From Micractinium sp. NFX-FRZ (lineage: Eukaryota > Chlorophyta > Trebouxiophyceae > Chlorellales > Chlorellaceae), in the NCBI GenBank assembly GCA_029339195.1, contig JAPTJF010000281.1, forward strand, positions 19,229 to 83,228: a DNA stretch of 64,000 bases, written 5' to 3'. The translations under genes were made by a program, and so were the position numbers. The notes under the pieces are model-generated. The model saw nothing but the letters and a program-made list of their open reading frames with translations. It was not told where the DNA came from and did not search any database. Shown here piece after piece: positions 46,301-57,700 of the stretch. How positions within the stretch are numbered: the first letter of the stretch is position 1; the number at the start of each line of letters is the position of its first letter.

Positions 46301-49300
46301 ACCCGGGGCAGATGTCGATTGCTAGCACAACGTTGACCTTGTACTGCTGAGCCGGGTGCATACTGCTCGGGTGCAGGTGAAGGACAAGCTGGCAGCCAAG
46401 GGGGTGGACGCCGAGGCGCAGGCGTATGTGGAGGACCTGCTGGTGCAGGTGAGGGGAAGCCACGCCTGTTGGTTTTCATATGTCCTGTGGCTTTGGGCCC
46501 GCCCGCATGTCCTGTTCGTTGTGCCAATGGGCCCTGCCTGCCCGCCAGCATGCCGGGATGCTGGATTGGGCTAATCTGCGATGCTCCAGCGGGCCCCACT
46601 TTGCTTTTTCTTGCGCGCCCCTCCCCCGCCCCGGCGCCCCACCTTCGGGAGCACCAGTGCTTGCACGAGCTGCCGCCATAATCAACTCACCCACCTACGC
46701 TTCCCCTTACTCGATAAAGCTCAAGAGCATTTGTGTCACAAATTTGCTGTGCTGGCGGCTGAAGCGAGCCACTCATGCCCCTGCGCTACCACACTCTCAT
46801 CCTCCGTGCCCTTCTGTCACACAGGAGCACCAGCGCTACCACGAGGTGCTGGTGGCCGAGGAGAACAAGCGCCGGGCGCTGCTGGACATTGTGTACGCGC
46901 TGGAGGTGCGCTGCTGGGGGCGCTGTGCCTGCCGCGCCTGCTGTGCTCTGCATGCTGGTAGATGTTGTGAACACACTGAGGGTGCGCTGTGCCTGCCGTG
47001 CTGCGCTGCAATGGGTATACCGGGAATGCGGACGTGTGCTGCAGCTGCCGTGGCGCTCCGCTGCTGCTGTGCCCGCTGCACTTCCTGTGATTTGCAACGC
47101 TGCACGCGGCGATGCCCTGGGCGTGTCCTGGGTTCCATGGCCACCTCGGCACTGCACACCCTCACCCGTCTCTCCCTCCTGCCGTGTGCCCTGCCCCCTG
47201 GCACGCCATGAGCAGAACGACAAGCGGCAGCTGGAGACGGCCATGGTGGTGGAGGGGACGCATGCAGCGGCCATGCACCGCAGCGGCTCAAGTGAGTAGC
47301 CTGGGCTGGCTGGCTGCCTTGCGCGCCCTGCCTGCTTGCTTGGGCTGCCTGCTTGGCCTCTGTGCCTACTGGCTTGCTACCCTACCCACAGGCGTTTCTG
47401 CCTGCTCGCTTGCCTGCCTGCCTGTCACTGCCTCCTTTCCAGCCGCCTCATGCGCCCTCTGGAGCCACGCAACCCCACGACCCCCTTCTGTGCCGCTTCC
47501 CCTTTGCTATGCCACCTGCCGCTTCGCAACCCCTCGCACCCTCGCTGCGCCCCATGTTCCCCAGCAGGCGCCTCCGACAGCGAGGAGCACTTGGGAGGTC
47601 TGGAGGATGACCGGCAGGAGTCTGGCATGGTGGGCGGCCCAGGCGACGATGACGAAGGGATGTCGTCAGATGCAGAGGACGTGAGCAGGAGGGGGGCGGC
47701 AGGCTGGCGGCGGGGCGACGCCGGCTGCTGCTGATGGGGTTGAGTTGTTGGGGAGGGTGGAGGGGGCGCAGAGGGTCTGGACTGGGAGCCGAGTGCGTGC
47801 ATGAGTGGGTGTGGAGGGAGCAGGGCGCCAGAGGCTGAGCCCCTCCCAGGGCGCCTGTGCTGCGCAGCCCGCCACGCAGCCTGCCCGCCACACCCTGCCC
47901 TGCCTGCCAGGTAACCCTGCCATCTGCCTGCTGCCCTGTGCTGCCAGCCTGCCTGCATGCCCCTCCCTGCTGCCGCACCCCCTGCTGCGACCCTGCCCTG
48001 TTTCACACCGCTGTGCACGTGCCTGCCTGCCTGCCCTGCAGGAGTTCTTTGAGTGCGAGTCAGGCAGCCTGAAGGGAACGCACAGCAGAGGGGCCAGCGT
48101 GGACTTGACTGGCTTTGCTGCCCTCGACCGCAAGAGCGGGCCCTCTGGGCAGGCAGCAGCAGCGGCGGCGGGCGCAGGCGGCGGCGGCGGCGGGCCCGCT
48201 GGCGGCGGGCACATGCGGCGGTCGGGCAGCCGCACCTCGCTGCCGGCTCCGGACTCAACAGCCAGCTCGCCTGCCCGCACGCCTATGGCGAGTGCGGGCG
48301 GCGGCGGCGGCGTGCAACCGCCCGCGGTGGCGGCGGCGGTGGCAGCGGCTGAGGCGGCGGCAGGCGAGCCTGAGTGGCTTGCCAAGGAGGGCCCCCCGCC
48401 GAAGCGGCGAGACCGGCTGCCCAAGCCGCAGCAGGCGGAAAAGAGCGTCAGGTGGGCAGGGTGGGGTGAGACAGAGCACCGGGCGGCAGGCTGTACATGT
48501 GCTCCCCAGCTCTGCTTGTCTGGCCGGCAGGCCGCGCCCCCTCAACAGCACATGTCTGCTGGCCTGCCTTTTCTTGCCTTCTCATGCGCTCCTGCCTGCG
48601 CGCTTTCTTGGCCGCCTGCCCACCTGGCTGCCCGGATGGTTCACGTAACCGCCCCCCATGCCTGCTCTGCCTGCCTGCCTGCCTGCCTTTGCTTGTGCAG
48701 CCTGTGGTCCCTCGACCGTAACCGCCCCCTATGCATGCTCCTGCCTGCCTGCCTGCCTTTTGTGGGTGCAGCCTGTGGTCCCTCATCAAGGACATGGTGG
48801 GCAAGGACCTCACGCGCGTCTGCCTGCCCGTCTACTTCAACGAGCCGCTGTCGGCGCTGCAGGTGGGTGGGCTTGCAACAGAAGTGTGTGGAAGTGGTTC
48901 GGCGAGGTCGGGTGGCGGGGCTTGTATTCAGGGGTTTGGGGAGAGGTTGGGTGTGGATGGATGGGCGGGAAGGAGGGCCTTCAGTCAACAGCACCACTGC
49001 CGCCGCAGGCTTCGTAGTTTCAATCATGGCATCATTCATTTTTGCTCATTATTTATTTCAGAAAACGGCAGAGGACTTGGAGTATAGCGAGCTGCTGGAC
49101 CAGGCAGCCGACTTCCCGCCCGGTTCAGTGGACCGCCTGCTGCGGGTGGCGGCCTTTGCTGTCAGGTGCGGGGGGAAGCGGGAGGGGAGTTGTGGGGTGT
49201 TGGCTGGCGTGGTCGTCGCAGAGGTCAGCTGGGCCCGGGGTGCGTGCAGGCTGGGCCTTCTGGGCGCGCAAGTGGGTGGGCATGATAGCTGCCGCGGCGC

Positions 49301-50658
49301 TGTGCGGCAGCGTGTGGCTTTGTCCTCCTGCCTCACCATCTCTCTTCTGTTCCCTGCCCTTCTCCCTGCCTGCCCTCAGCTCCACCCCGGGCCTCACCCT
49401 GAAGACCACCCTGCCTGCTCGTCCCTTGATGTGTTCCTTGCTCCCCCTGTGCTCCCTATCCCGCCTGCACCGCCAAGGTCACCCCTCCCCCCTATTCTTG
49501 CCCTGCAGCCCCTACAGCTCCACCCCGGGCCGCACCGCCAAGCCCTTCAACCCGCTGTTGGGCGAGACCTTTGAGTTTGTGTGCCCAGAAAAGGGCTTCA
49601 GGTAGGGGCGCTCTTGGGGGTGTGAGTGCTGCAAGCTTGGATGGGTGCTAGTTGATGATAGTCGCTGCGGGATACCTCTTGATTTTGTGTCCGCTTCATG
49701 TGGGGCCATGCACCTTTTGTGAGGGTTTCTGGGGTTAGAAGCCAGGGTTGGAAGTGTGCCAGTGCCTGGAAAACAGGCGGCAGCTAGAGGGGAAAATTGC
49801 AGCCCCGCTTTTGCTTGGCCCGCGCCCTGGTAATGACCTTCCAACATACCCGCATTCTGTGAGGTGTCTGGCGGAACAGGTGGTGTCCCGGCCCCACCCT
49901 GCTGCAAGCCAAGCAACAATGGGGTTAATAACCCTACGCTCTTGCATGCCACCGCTTCAGGTTTCTGGCAGAGAAGGTGGTGCACCACCCCACCGTGATC
50001 GCGGCTGTGGCGGAGGGGCGGCGGTGGCGGTACGAGGGGGATGCCGACGTGAAGAGCAAGTTCTGGGGGCGCAGCATCGAGCTGCGACCAGAGGGTGAGC
50101 GCCGTTCTGCACTGTGCTTCTGTTTTGAGGGTGTTGGGGAGTGGAGGGATCGAGACGCCAGCGTGCAAGAGTGGGTGCAGCGTCGAGCTGGGGCCGGAAG
50201 GTAAGCGCAAGAGGTGGGGCATTGGGAGAGGAAGTGGGATGTGACCCTGAGTCAGGCAGGCAGGACGGGCAGATCGTGCAAATGTGGCCCAGGAATGGGC
50301 AGGGCCAGCGCGGTCGGTGGGGCGGGGTGCCCCTTTGGCCTGGGATTCCCACAGGCTGGCGCTCGGCGTGCCCCTTCCCATTCCTTGCCCGTCACGGGCG
50401 TGCATGGCCTCCTGCTGATCACGGCGCCTGCCTGCCTTCCGCCTCGCCTGTGCCTTTTGCCACCCCCGCAGGCCTGCTGCGCCTCACCTTCACCGACGGC
50501 GACGTGTACCAGTGGAACAAGGTGGGTGCCTGCCGGTGTACAAGTATCTATCTCCTTCTCTTTCCACCTGGCATTTAGTTGTGTTGTTGTGTTTGCCCCA
50601 GTGTATCTGCCGTTCTCAGCACCAGGCCCCCCCCACCACCACCACCACCACACACACA

Positions 50659-50707
<49 letters not shown>

Positions 50708-53275
50708 CGTCAGATGCACTCACGAAGGTGGCACTCCTCCCCATCAACAGACAAGCTCTGCACCCACCCAACGTTCCATGGCTGGACACCACCTGCATAA
50801 AAACCTCGTCCCCCATCACCCGCTGCCTTTCCTCGACTGTTTTCCCCCATCCTTCCCCCACCCTTCCCTCAACCTGCAGTTTGAGTCACCACCTCCTTGA
50901 ACAACCTCCCCCTCCCTGAACCTTCTCGACCTCCCAATGCGTGTGCTGGGTGCAGGTCACCACCTCCATCAACAACCTGATCCTGGGCAAGATTTACATC
51001 GACCACGGGGGCATGATGAAGGTGACTGGGGGGGCGTTCAGAGGCGAGCCTGTACTGCGCGCTTCGGGAAGGCAGGCACAGCACCCATGGGGACATTTCG
51101 ACGACACACGCAGGTTGCCGCGCATGTGTGTGCGTGCTGCTGGTGCCCCGCTCGAGAAGGGAGGTGCAGTGCGGTGATTGCCCAGGACAGACGTAGATGG
51201 TGGGCGCACTCCCCAGCGCTCAGCCACCCTCCCCGGCCGCCCTCACCTCTGCTGCCCCCAGCGCCTCTAACTGCACCCACCCTGCCTTGTTGCCCCGGCC
51301 TGCCTGCAAAGCGCAGGTGCGGTGTGTGAGCACGGGCCTGACGGCGCGCATCCGGTTCAAGGAGACGGGGCTCATCTTCGACAAGGACCCGCGCCAGGTG
51401 TGCTGCTGTGCGGTCATGTTGAGTAGTTTCATAAGTGGGAGTTCTTTCTGTTGACCTCGTCATGAGTTTCAGTTGCGGGAGTACGAAACCGCACGTTGTG
51501 TGTTACGGCCCTCCGCTGCCTGCTGCTGCGGCGCCTCCCGCAGGAGGAGGGCCGCCCGCTGTGGGGGCAGAACTTAACACCCAACCTTGAATTCGACATG
51601 ATTTGTTTAGTTTCCCTCCATGCAGGTGAGGGGCTTCCTGGAGCAGGGGCAGAACTATCAGGAGCGGGCACTGCTGCGGGGGACCAGAACCCATCACCCA
51701 ACATAATATGAACCTTTCTTTCTCTCCCCCCCTACAGGTGCGGGGCTTCCTGGAGCAGGGTCAGAACCGGTACGAGCGCCCGCTGCTGCGTGGGCACTGG
51801 GACAGCGAGCTGGTCGCCGACATGCCCGACGGCTCCACCCTGCTGCTGTGGCGCAAGAACCCGCCGCCCCCGGAGCCCACTCGGTACAACCTGACCGCCT
51901 TTAGGTGGGTGTGGGGTGGGGGGGGTCAACGGAAGGGCACAGGAGGGTGGAGTGGAGCAGGGGCTGTCAAAGTGAAAAGGGAGGCCCTCGCCTTGCCGCC
52001 TGGACAAACCCTTGTTTTGTCCCCCCCGCCAACTCGGATTGCACTCTCTGTGTGCTGTGGTCGCTCCTTTGCTTTACGCTTGGGGGAGGGGAGAGGGGCG
52101 CCGCTGTTCGTTCTTGAGCCATCGACGCGCCCATCTTCGCAGCCGTGTTTCAAGTCAGCCACTTCAACCCGTCCCGTCTTAGTCTCTCGTCTCTGCGCTG
52201 CCCACGCCCCTTCTCCCCCGCAGCATCCAGCTGAACGAGCTGACCCCCGGGCTGGAGGGCAGGGTGGCCCCCACCGACTGCCGCCTGCGCCCAGACCAGC
52301 ACTGCCTGGAGCTGGGGATGTACGACCAGGTGGGTGCCTGCCTGGCACTGGGTGGGTGCGTGGGTGGGTGTTTTGGGGGTGGGTTGAATGCCCTGCGGGT
52401 GGGCTGAATGCCCTGGGGTGGTCTGAACGGCCTGCCCCTCCCTGCGCCTCGCCCTGCGCCTGGGGAAGCGTTGCCCTGCTCCTGCGGCAGAGGTACCCTC
52501 TAAGCATACTCCACCACACCAGCACCTGCCCCCGTTGCACCCACCCCCCCCATTCCTTCCTTTCCTGCCACCCTCACCTGAGCCCCCCATTCCTTCCTTT
52601 CCTGCCACCCTCACCTGAGCCCCCCATTCCTTCCTTTCCTGCCACACTCGCCGCCCCCAGGCCAACACGGAGAAGCAGCGGCTGGAGCACAAGCAGCGGG
52701 CGGCGCGCAAGGCCGCGGAGCGGGGGGACCCCATCCGCCCGCGCTGGTTTGACTGGGCGGACCCGCAGCAGACGTCGTTCAGAGAAGGGGGGCCCGGCGG
52801 GCACGGCGCGGTGCACAAGAAGGGGGAGGAGCTGGTGTTCAGGTGGGGGAGCGGCGAGGTGGTGGAAGGTTGGCGGGTGGGCAGGTGCCGACATGAAGGG
52901 GAGCGAGTGTGCGCTGAGAGAGTGCCGGTGGGTGGGAAGCGCATGCATCCTTCAAACTGCCCCGGCGTGTGCCTAACACTGGCATCAACCTCAGTTATGC
53001 CCGCCCCGCGTGCATGCGGGCACAAGGGGCCGCCACTGGGGGGAAGGACACCAATGCTGCAGCTGCATGTGCGGGAGGGAGGGAGGGCACCGAACCCACC
53101 TGTGGGACGACAAGAAGCTGAAGGGCAGTGTTGCCGTCCATCCCAACCCATTCCTGCTTGCAGGTACAAGGGTGGGTACTGGGAGGAGCGGGAGGCGGCG
53201 CAGTTCACCGGCTGCCGAGACATCTTTGGGCCCAACATGCCAGACTCCCCACGCGCCTCCATGTCCCTGTCATGA
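43380..53275 (+). CDS. Oxysterol-binding-protein-related protein (PH + ORD)
   Basis: Moves sterols or phosphoinositides between membranes at contact sites. Twenty-two phase-consistent exons give 933 residues: 43380-43694, 43977-44072, 44378-44461, 44653-44784, 45424-45551, 45787-45895, 46377-46448, 46825-46905, 47216-47291, 47568-47680, 48042-48451, 48772-48862, 49062-49165, 49509-49601, 49961-50094, 50472-50521, 50956-51021, 51317-51397, 51738-51904, 52224-52329, 52661-52842, 53164-53275. The PH domain runs from [20 protein letters not shown] to [10 protein letters not shown], interrupted by a Ser/Pro insert. A coiled segment, an acidic stretch with DEFFECES (FFAT-like) and a Gly/Ala-rich linker precede the [76 protein letters not shown] and [18 protein letters not shown]. 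The OSBP signature usually reads EQVSHHP; here Ser is Val while both His remain. Confidence 0.93.
45056..45202. repeat. Long inverted repeat, ~66-bp arms, intronic
   Basis: Arms 45056-45121 and 45136-45202 are reverse complements with two mismatches and one short indel, around a 14-nt loop. It lies in the ORP intron between exons 44653-44784 and 45424-45551. In the transcript it would form an almost fully paired stem. No clear target-site duplication is seen. Confidence 0.93.
45933..45971 (+). repeat. Echo of ORP exon 45787-45895, 3' edge
   Basis: GAGGTGTTCATGGCCTTCCT through the donor GAGGTGGGG (45866-45902) is repeated 68 bp downstream in the intron with small changes. Confidence 0.85.
48694..48713 (+). 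repeat. Echo of ORP exon 48772-48862, 5' edge
   Basis: The acceptor and exon start (GTGCAGCCTGTGGTCCCTC, 48766-48784) occur identically 71 bp upstream in the intron, followed by a divergent sequence. Confidence 0.8.
49376..49410 (+). repeat. Echo of ORP exon 49509-49601, 5' edge
   Basis: CTCAGCTCCACCCCGGGCCT and the following bases resemble the exon start (CTACAGCTCCACCCCGGGCC at 49511) about 135 bp downstream, same orientation. Confidence 0.7.
50175..50206 (+). repeat. Echo of ORP exon 49961-50094, 3' edge
   Basis: GCAGCGTCGAGCTGGGGCCG followed by GAAGGTAAGC mimics the exon end and donor GCAGCATCGAGCTGCGACCA, GAGGGTGAGC (50071-50100) about 105 bp downstream, including a usable-looking donor. 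Confidence 0.75.
50649..50706. repeat. CACG tetranucleotide run
   Basis: About 13 CACG units preceded by CA and CCA repeats, in an ORP intron. Confidence 0.95.
50876..50906 (+). repeat. Echo of ORP exon 50956-51021, 5' edge
   Basis: GAGTCACCACCTCCTTGAAC resembles the acceptor-proximal exon start AGGTCACCACCTCCATCAAC (50954) about 72 bp downstream. Confidence 0.7.
51620..51705 (+). repeat. Degraded copy of ORP exon 51738-51904, 5' part
   Basis: This stretch reads [19 protein letters not shown]. It copies the exon start [19 protein letters not shown] with its acceptor, 109 bp upstream of the real one. A weaker third copy begins near 51536. Translation of the copy soon meets a stop, so it is probably not spliced in. 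Confidence 0.85.
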
Positions 53276-54771
53276 CACCTTGCTTTTAGGCACATATCTG
53301 CACAAACCCCTCGTCGGCTTCCTGGCCATTGCGGTGCATGCCTGCGCCGCAAAGTGCAAGCCCGCGTGCATGCACAACGCGTGTGCACTGCTTGCGCACT
53401 GGTGCCCTCACGTGGCCCTCCTGTGCACCACTGCACGTGTCTGCCTCCCATGCTGGTTGGCCCACTCTCCTTGTCAGCACCAGCAGCTGCGGCTGTGGCC
53501 GCATGGCCCGGCGGCACCACGCCCGGCTTTGGCAGCGCCCTGGTCTGCTGCCGGTGTACCTACCTGCCGCAACCGACCACCGCGTTGGGCAGCACAGGCA
53601 CATGGCGCCACCGCTCGTCTGCACGCCCCTTGCCCACAATGTGTTTATGTGTTCTGTTTTGTTGTGGAAGCTTCGGGGCCATGTGCCTCCCTCCCCCAAC
53701 CTCCTTTGCAACCTCTCCCCTCCCTCAGTACTGTTTCATGTGCCTCTCCCCTTGCCCCACCTCCCCCGTCTCAGCATCGCCCTTGCCTTGTGGACTGCAC
53801 ACGTGTCAAATGGGTGCAACCGCTACGCTACCGACGCAAAGGGATGGGGGCTGCGAAAAACTGCGAATGGCGACACATGCATGCAAGGTTTTGGGCGTGC
53901 TGGACACGTGCGGGCGCTCAGTCAGATCGGTGGGTCTTATGCAAGCAGGGCCCAGCATATGGGTTTTAGAAGCAAGTGCGGGAGGGGGGGTTTGGGACGC
54001 TACATCAAAGGCACACGGAAACGACTATCAAGCGCTACAGAAGGGGCAGAGGGGAAGGGTGCCCACAGGGGGCGTGCAACAATGTGTATCGGCTGCGAAC
54101 AGCCGTGTGCGTGGGAGGCGCTACAGGGGTGCATGCGAGGGGCGCTACAGGTCAGAAGAAACGGGCGCGACAGGCGCTACAGGGGTGGTGCATGTGAGGG
54201 GCGCTCTAGGCAGGAAAGAGAGGCGCAATGGGCGCTACAGGGCAACGGGAGAGGGCAAGCTATGTACACGACGGTTGACAATAGGGGGAGTGCCGGGAGG
54301 CAAAACCTTGCGACGTTTGTAGGGGCGGAGGCCCAGGCCATTCGGGCGTGGCGGTTGTGCCTGCCCGGGGGCGGGAGGTTCGTGGAAAGGTGGGGTGGGG
54401 CAGCCTGTGCCCAATGGGTGCCATGTGGGTGCAGTCGGGGCAAAACCGGTGCAGTTACGGCGGCGCCGCCGGGAAAACTGCCAGCAGCACGTCGTGCGCT
54501 GGTGCGTAAGCATAGCGAGGCGAGAAAACCGTGTTGGGTTGGTTTGAAAACTATATTTGCATTGCTTGAGAAGGGGGGCAGGCCGGAGGGCGGTGCGCGA
54601 GTTGTGTTTCACCTCAAAACTGAAGACCGTGCCCAGGGAGGGCTCTCCGCAAAATAGCTGTGCTGACAGGCAGACGGGTGGAGGACCCTTTGCCCAGCAA
54701 AAGAAGAGGAGGCGTGGCGGCGCGTCCGCCAGCTCGGCGCGCGCTGCCAGCTCAGCGCGCCCTCCGCCAGC
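53276..54771. other. Convergent intergenic region with GCGCTACAG-type repeats
   Basis: Lies between the ORP (+) and acyl-activating enzyme (-) ends. A short motif (GGCGCTACAGG and variants) occurs about seven times with irregular spacing between 53997 and 54240. A 442-codon plus-strand open frame spans 53329-54657, but it is rich in Cys/His/Arg without domain features and is treated as chance. No gene supported. Confidence 0.55.
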
Positions 54772-57700
54772 TCAGCGCAGGTGCGCCTCCAGCCGGGCAA
54801 CCTCTGCCGCGTACCTCTTCATGATCTCAGCACGCCGAGGCTTCATGGTGCGGGTGAGCGTGCCGTCGTCAACACTGCACGGGCAGGCGGGCACGGGCAG
54901 TGGGGCGGGTGGGGCCCGGTTGAGGAGCCGGGGCGGGCGGGCGGGCGGGGCGGCTGATGCCTCTGCGGACAGTTCACCCCCTCACGAACCCCACCCCCAG
55001 CCCCGGCCTCGAGCTTCCCTCCGGGTTGGGATTGAAATAATGTGCCGCCGATCTGTACGGCTCCGCCAGACTTTACGTGTGCCCAAGCACTGAAAGACAG
55101 CACACGACAAAGAAGACGAGTGCCCGCCGCACGCACCTGAAGGGCTGCGCCAGCACCTCGACCGCCGTGATGTGCTCCCACCGGCCCAGCGGCAGGCGCT
55201 GGATGTGCTCCCGCACCAGCGCCTCCACTTCGGCGGGCGGCACAGCCTCCAGGCCTGCAGGCAGGCGGGCGGGAGGGTTAAGTTTTTAGGACCCCAAAAA
55301 CCCAAGCCCCCTACACCCTAAACTCATACTGTGTGTGTTGCATTATTAGCAAGCGGTGAGATGACAGCAGATGTGTGGATGTGGAGTCTGTCCTCCTGCA
55401 CAAGGCGGGCCTCCTCTTCGGATGGCGGCAGCGTGCCCAGGCAAAGGTGGCAGAGGTGGAGAGGCGGAGATGCAAGGGGCGTGCAAGGTGCTACGCTCGG
55501 GTGGCAGCAGGCGGGGCGCTGAGAGTACCACGTACGTGTGCTGAGAACGGTGCGTCGCTCGCTCCCGCAACCCACGCCCCCGTGTGTGAGGGCAGTCTAC
55601 CCATGGCACATACACACGCGCACAAGTAGCAGTGTGGCTCACCCCGCTGCTGCGCAAGCTCCTGCAGGGCCTCGGCGTCAGGGACAATCAGGGCGCCCAG
55701 GGTGCGGTGGTCTTGCCCCACCAGCACTGCAGGGGGGCGGGGTGGCAACGGGCCGGAGCGAGCGGGCGGGAAGGGTGGTGAGCACGTGTTCACAACAAGC
55801 CAGGGCACCTCTGCATCCTCCTTGCTGTCCTGTCTATCCCGCTTTCCTTTTCCCCACCCCACCCCGCCCGCACCCACCCGCAAACTTGATGTAGGGGCTG
55901 CAGCACAGCGCGTCCTCAACGGGCTGGGGCTCCACATTCTCGCCATTCAGCAGCACAATCGTGTCCTTGGCCCGCCCTGCAATGAGGAAGCAAACACAAA
56001 TGTTTGGTTGTTTCTTAGCGGCACGCTCTACTGTGTGGGGGTCACTGCAGGGCGGGGTGCCACGGGGATAAGGCAGGGCATGGAGGGTAGGCAGGCTTTG
56101 GACTAGCTGGGGGGTGTTGCCCCTGCCTGACTCTTGAACTGCTAGACGCGCGAGGCGGCAGGGCGCGGCCGGCACAACACACAGCGTGGTTGCCGGCCCC
56201 CTGCCCCCGCCCGACCGCCAGCCTCGCCTGTGAGCACGACGGTGCCCGCCATGCTGCTGCCCGCCACGTCAGCGGGGGCGCGCCAGCCCAGGTCGCCGGT
56301 GTCAAACCAGCCATCCCCGGCCTTGAACGCCTGCAGGGAAGGACGGGGAGAAGGGGGGCAAGCAAGCAGGCAGAGGGCAGGGCGCGAGGGTGAGCATGGC
56401 TTGCAGGTGTCAGTCTGGCACGGGCAGCCGGCGGGAAACGGCACCGCGGCACCCCTTCCCCCGTACCGCCAGCAGTGTCAGCACATGCTGCAGGACCGCA
56501 CAGAGGGACACCACGATGCGGCAGCGTCCCGTGCAGTACCACGGCGCGCAGTACCAACCTTGGCAGTGGCCCCAGGATCATTGTAGTACCCCGACGTCAC
56601 GCCAGGCCCCTTGGCCAGCAGCAGACCCTGCTGCCCGTCGGGCAGATCCTGCGGGTCGGCGGGAGCGGGCCAGAGGGCAAGGGGTTACTATAGTGCGGGC
56701 AATGGGCGTCGGCGGAAGTAAGTTCGGGGCTCAGGAGCGGCGGGCTTGCTGAATGCTTGCCAGGAGGTGGAACACAGGGCCATGGGGGCACAAGTTCAGG
56801 GCTTGGGAGCGGCGGGCTCGCTGAAGCCTGAAGAGACGAGGAACAGAGGGGCGTGGGGACGCCCAAACGGTGCAGCACCACACAGCGCAGCAGTGCTGCA
56901 GTAGACAGTGGCACAGCACAGCAGTGCACCATGCCCAGCACAGCACAGCGCAACACAGCACGGCACAGCACAGCGCAGCATGCACAGCGCACCTGCAGGG
57001 TCTCAGGGTCCACCAGCCTCAGCTGGGTGCCGGGCGTGGGCTGGCCTGCATATGACAGGAACAAGTCATTGTGTGGGAAACGGAAGGCTAAATCGGGGCA
57101 GCTGAGGTGCCGCGGCATGGCTTCTCCCGAGATGGAGCGCGGGCGCACGATGAGAGGCAGAAGCGTGGGAGGAGGCAGGCCGGCGGTCAGGCTGGCACTG
57201 GACAAGTGGGGTGTGAGGAGGCACGCTCATGCCATGCCATGCAACGCCAAAAGAGAGAGGCAGCAGCAGCGAGGGGTGGTGGGGCGAGCGTGCAGGAATG
57301 CCTGCCCACCCGCAATGCTCCCCACCCCACCCGGCTCTCTGCCCAGCTCACCCACGTTTCCCCTGCATGTCACTAAACTCACGACTACATTCATACTTCA
57401 ACGATACACACACTACTGCATGTCACAGGACCACGCCTACGTCTGCAATCTAGCGGTACCACTACTGGTACAACACCATGGTACTGCGGCCCGCCCACTC
57501 ACCCACGCTGCCCCGCACGTTCTGCCGCGCCCGGTTGCGCCGGCAGGCCAGCACCGGCGACGTCTCGCTCAGGCCCCACCCGTTGACCACGGGCAGGCCC
57601 ACGGCCTGCGGGCAGGTACGGGCCAGGCACACAAGGAACATGGGGCGGGTTGTGCGCGTGCACGCGTGGTTGCGTGGGGGGTGCATGCCCGCCCTCTGCT

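Noticed and set aside
47805..49574. 589-codon plus-strand open frame across ORP exons and introns
   Set aside because: It is the true frame of one ORP exon reading on through adjacent introns; splice phases show the introns are removed.
53329..54657. 442-codon plus-strand open frame after the ORP stop
   Set aside because: Long open frames are common by chance in DNA this GC-rich. The product is Cys/His/Arg-rich with no recognisable domain and begins just after a well-supported stop codon.
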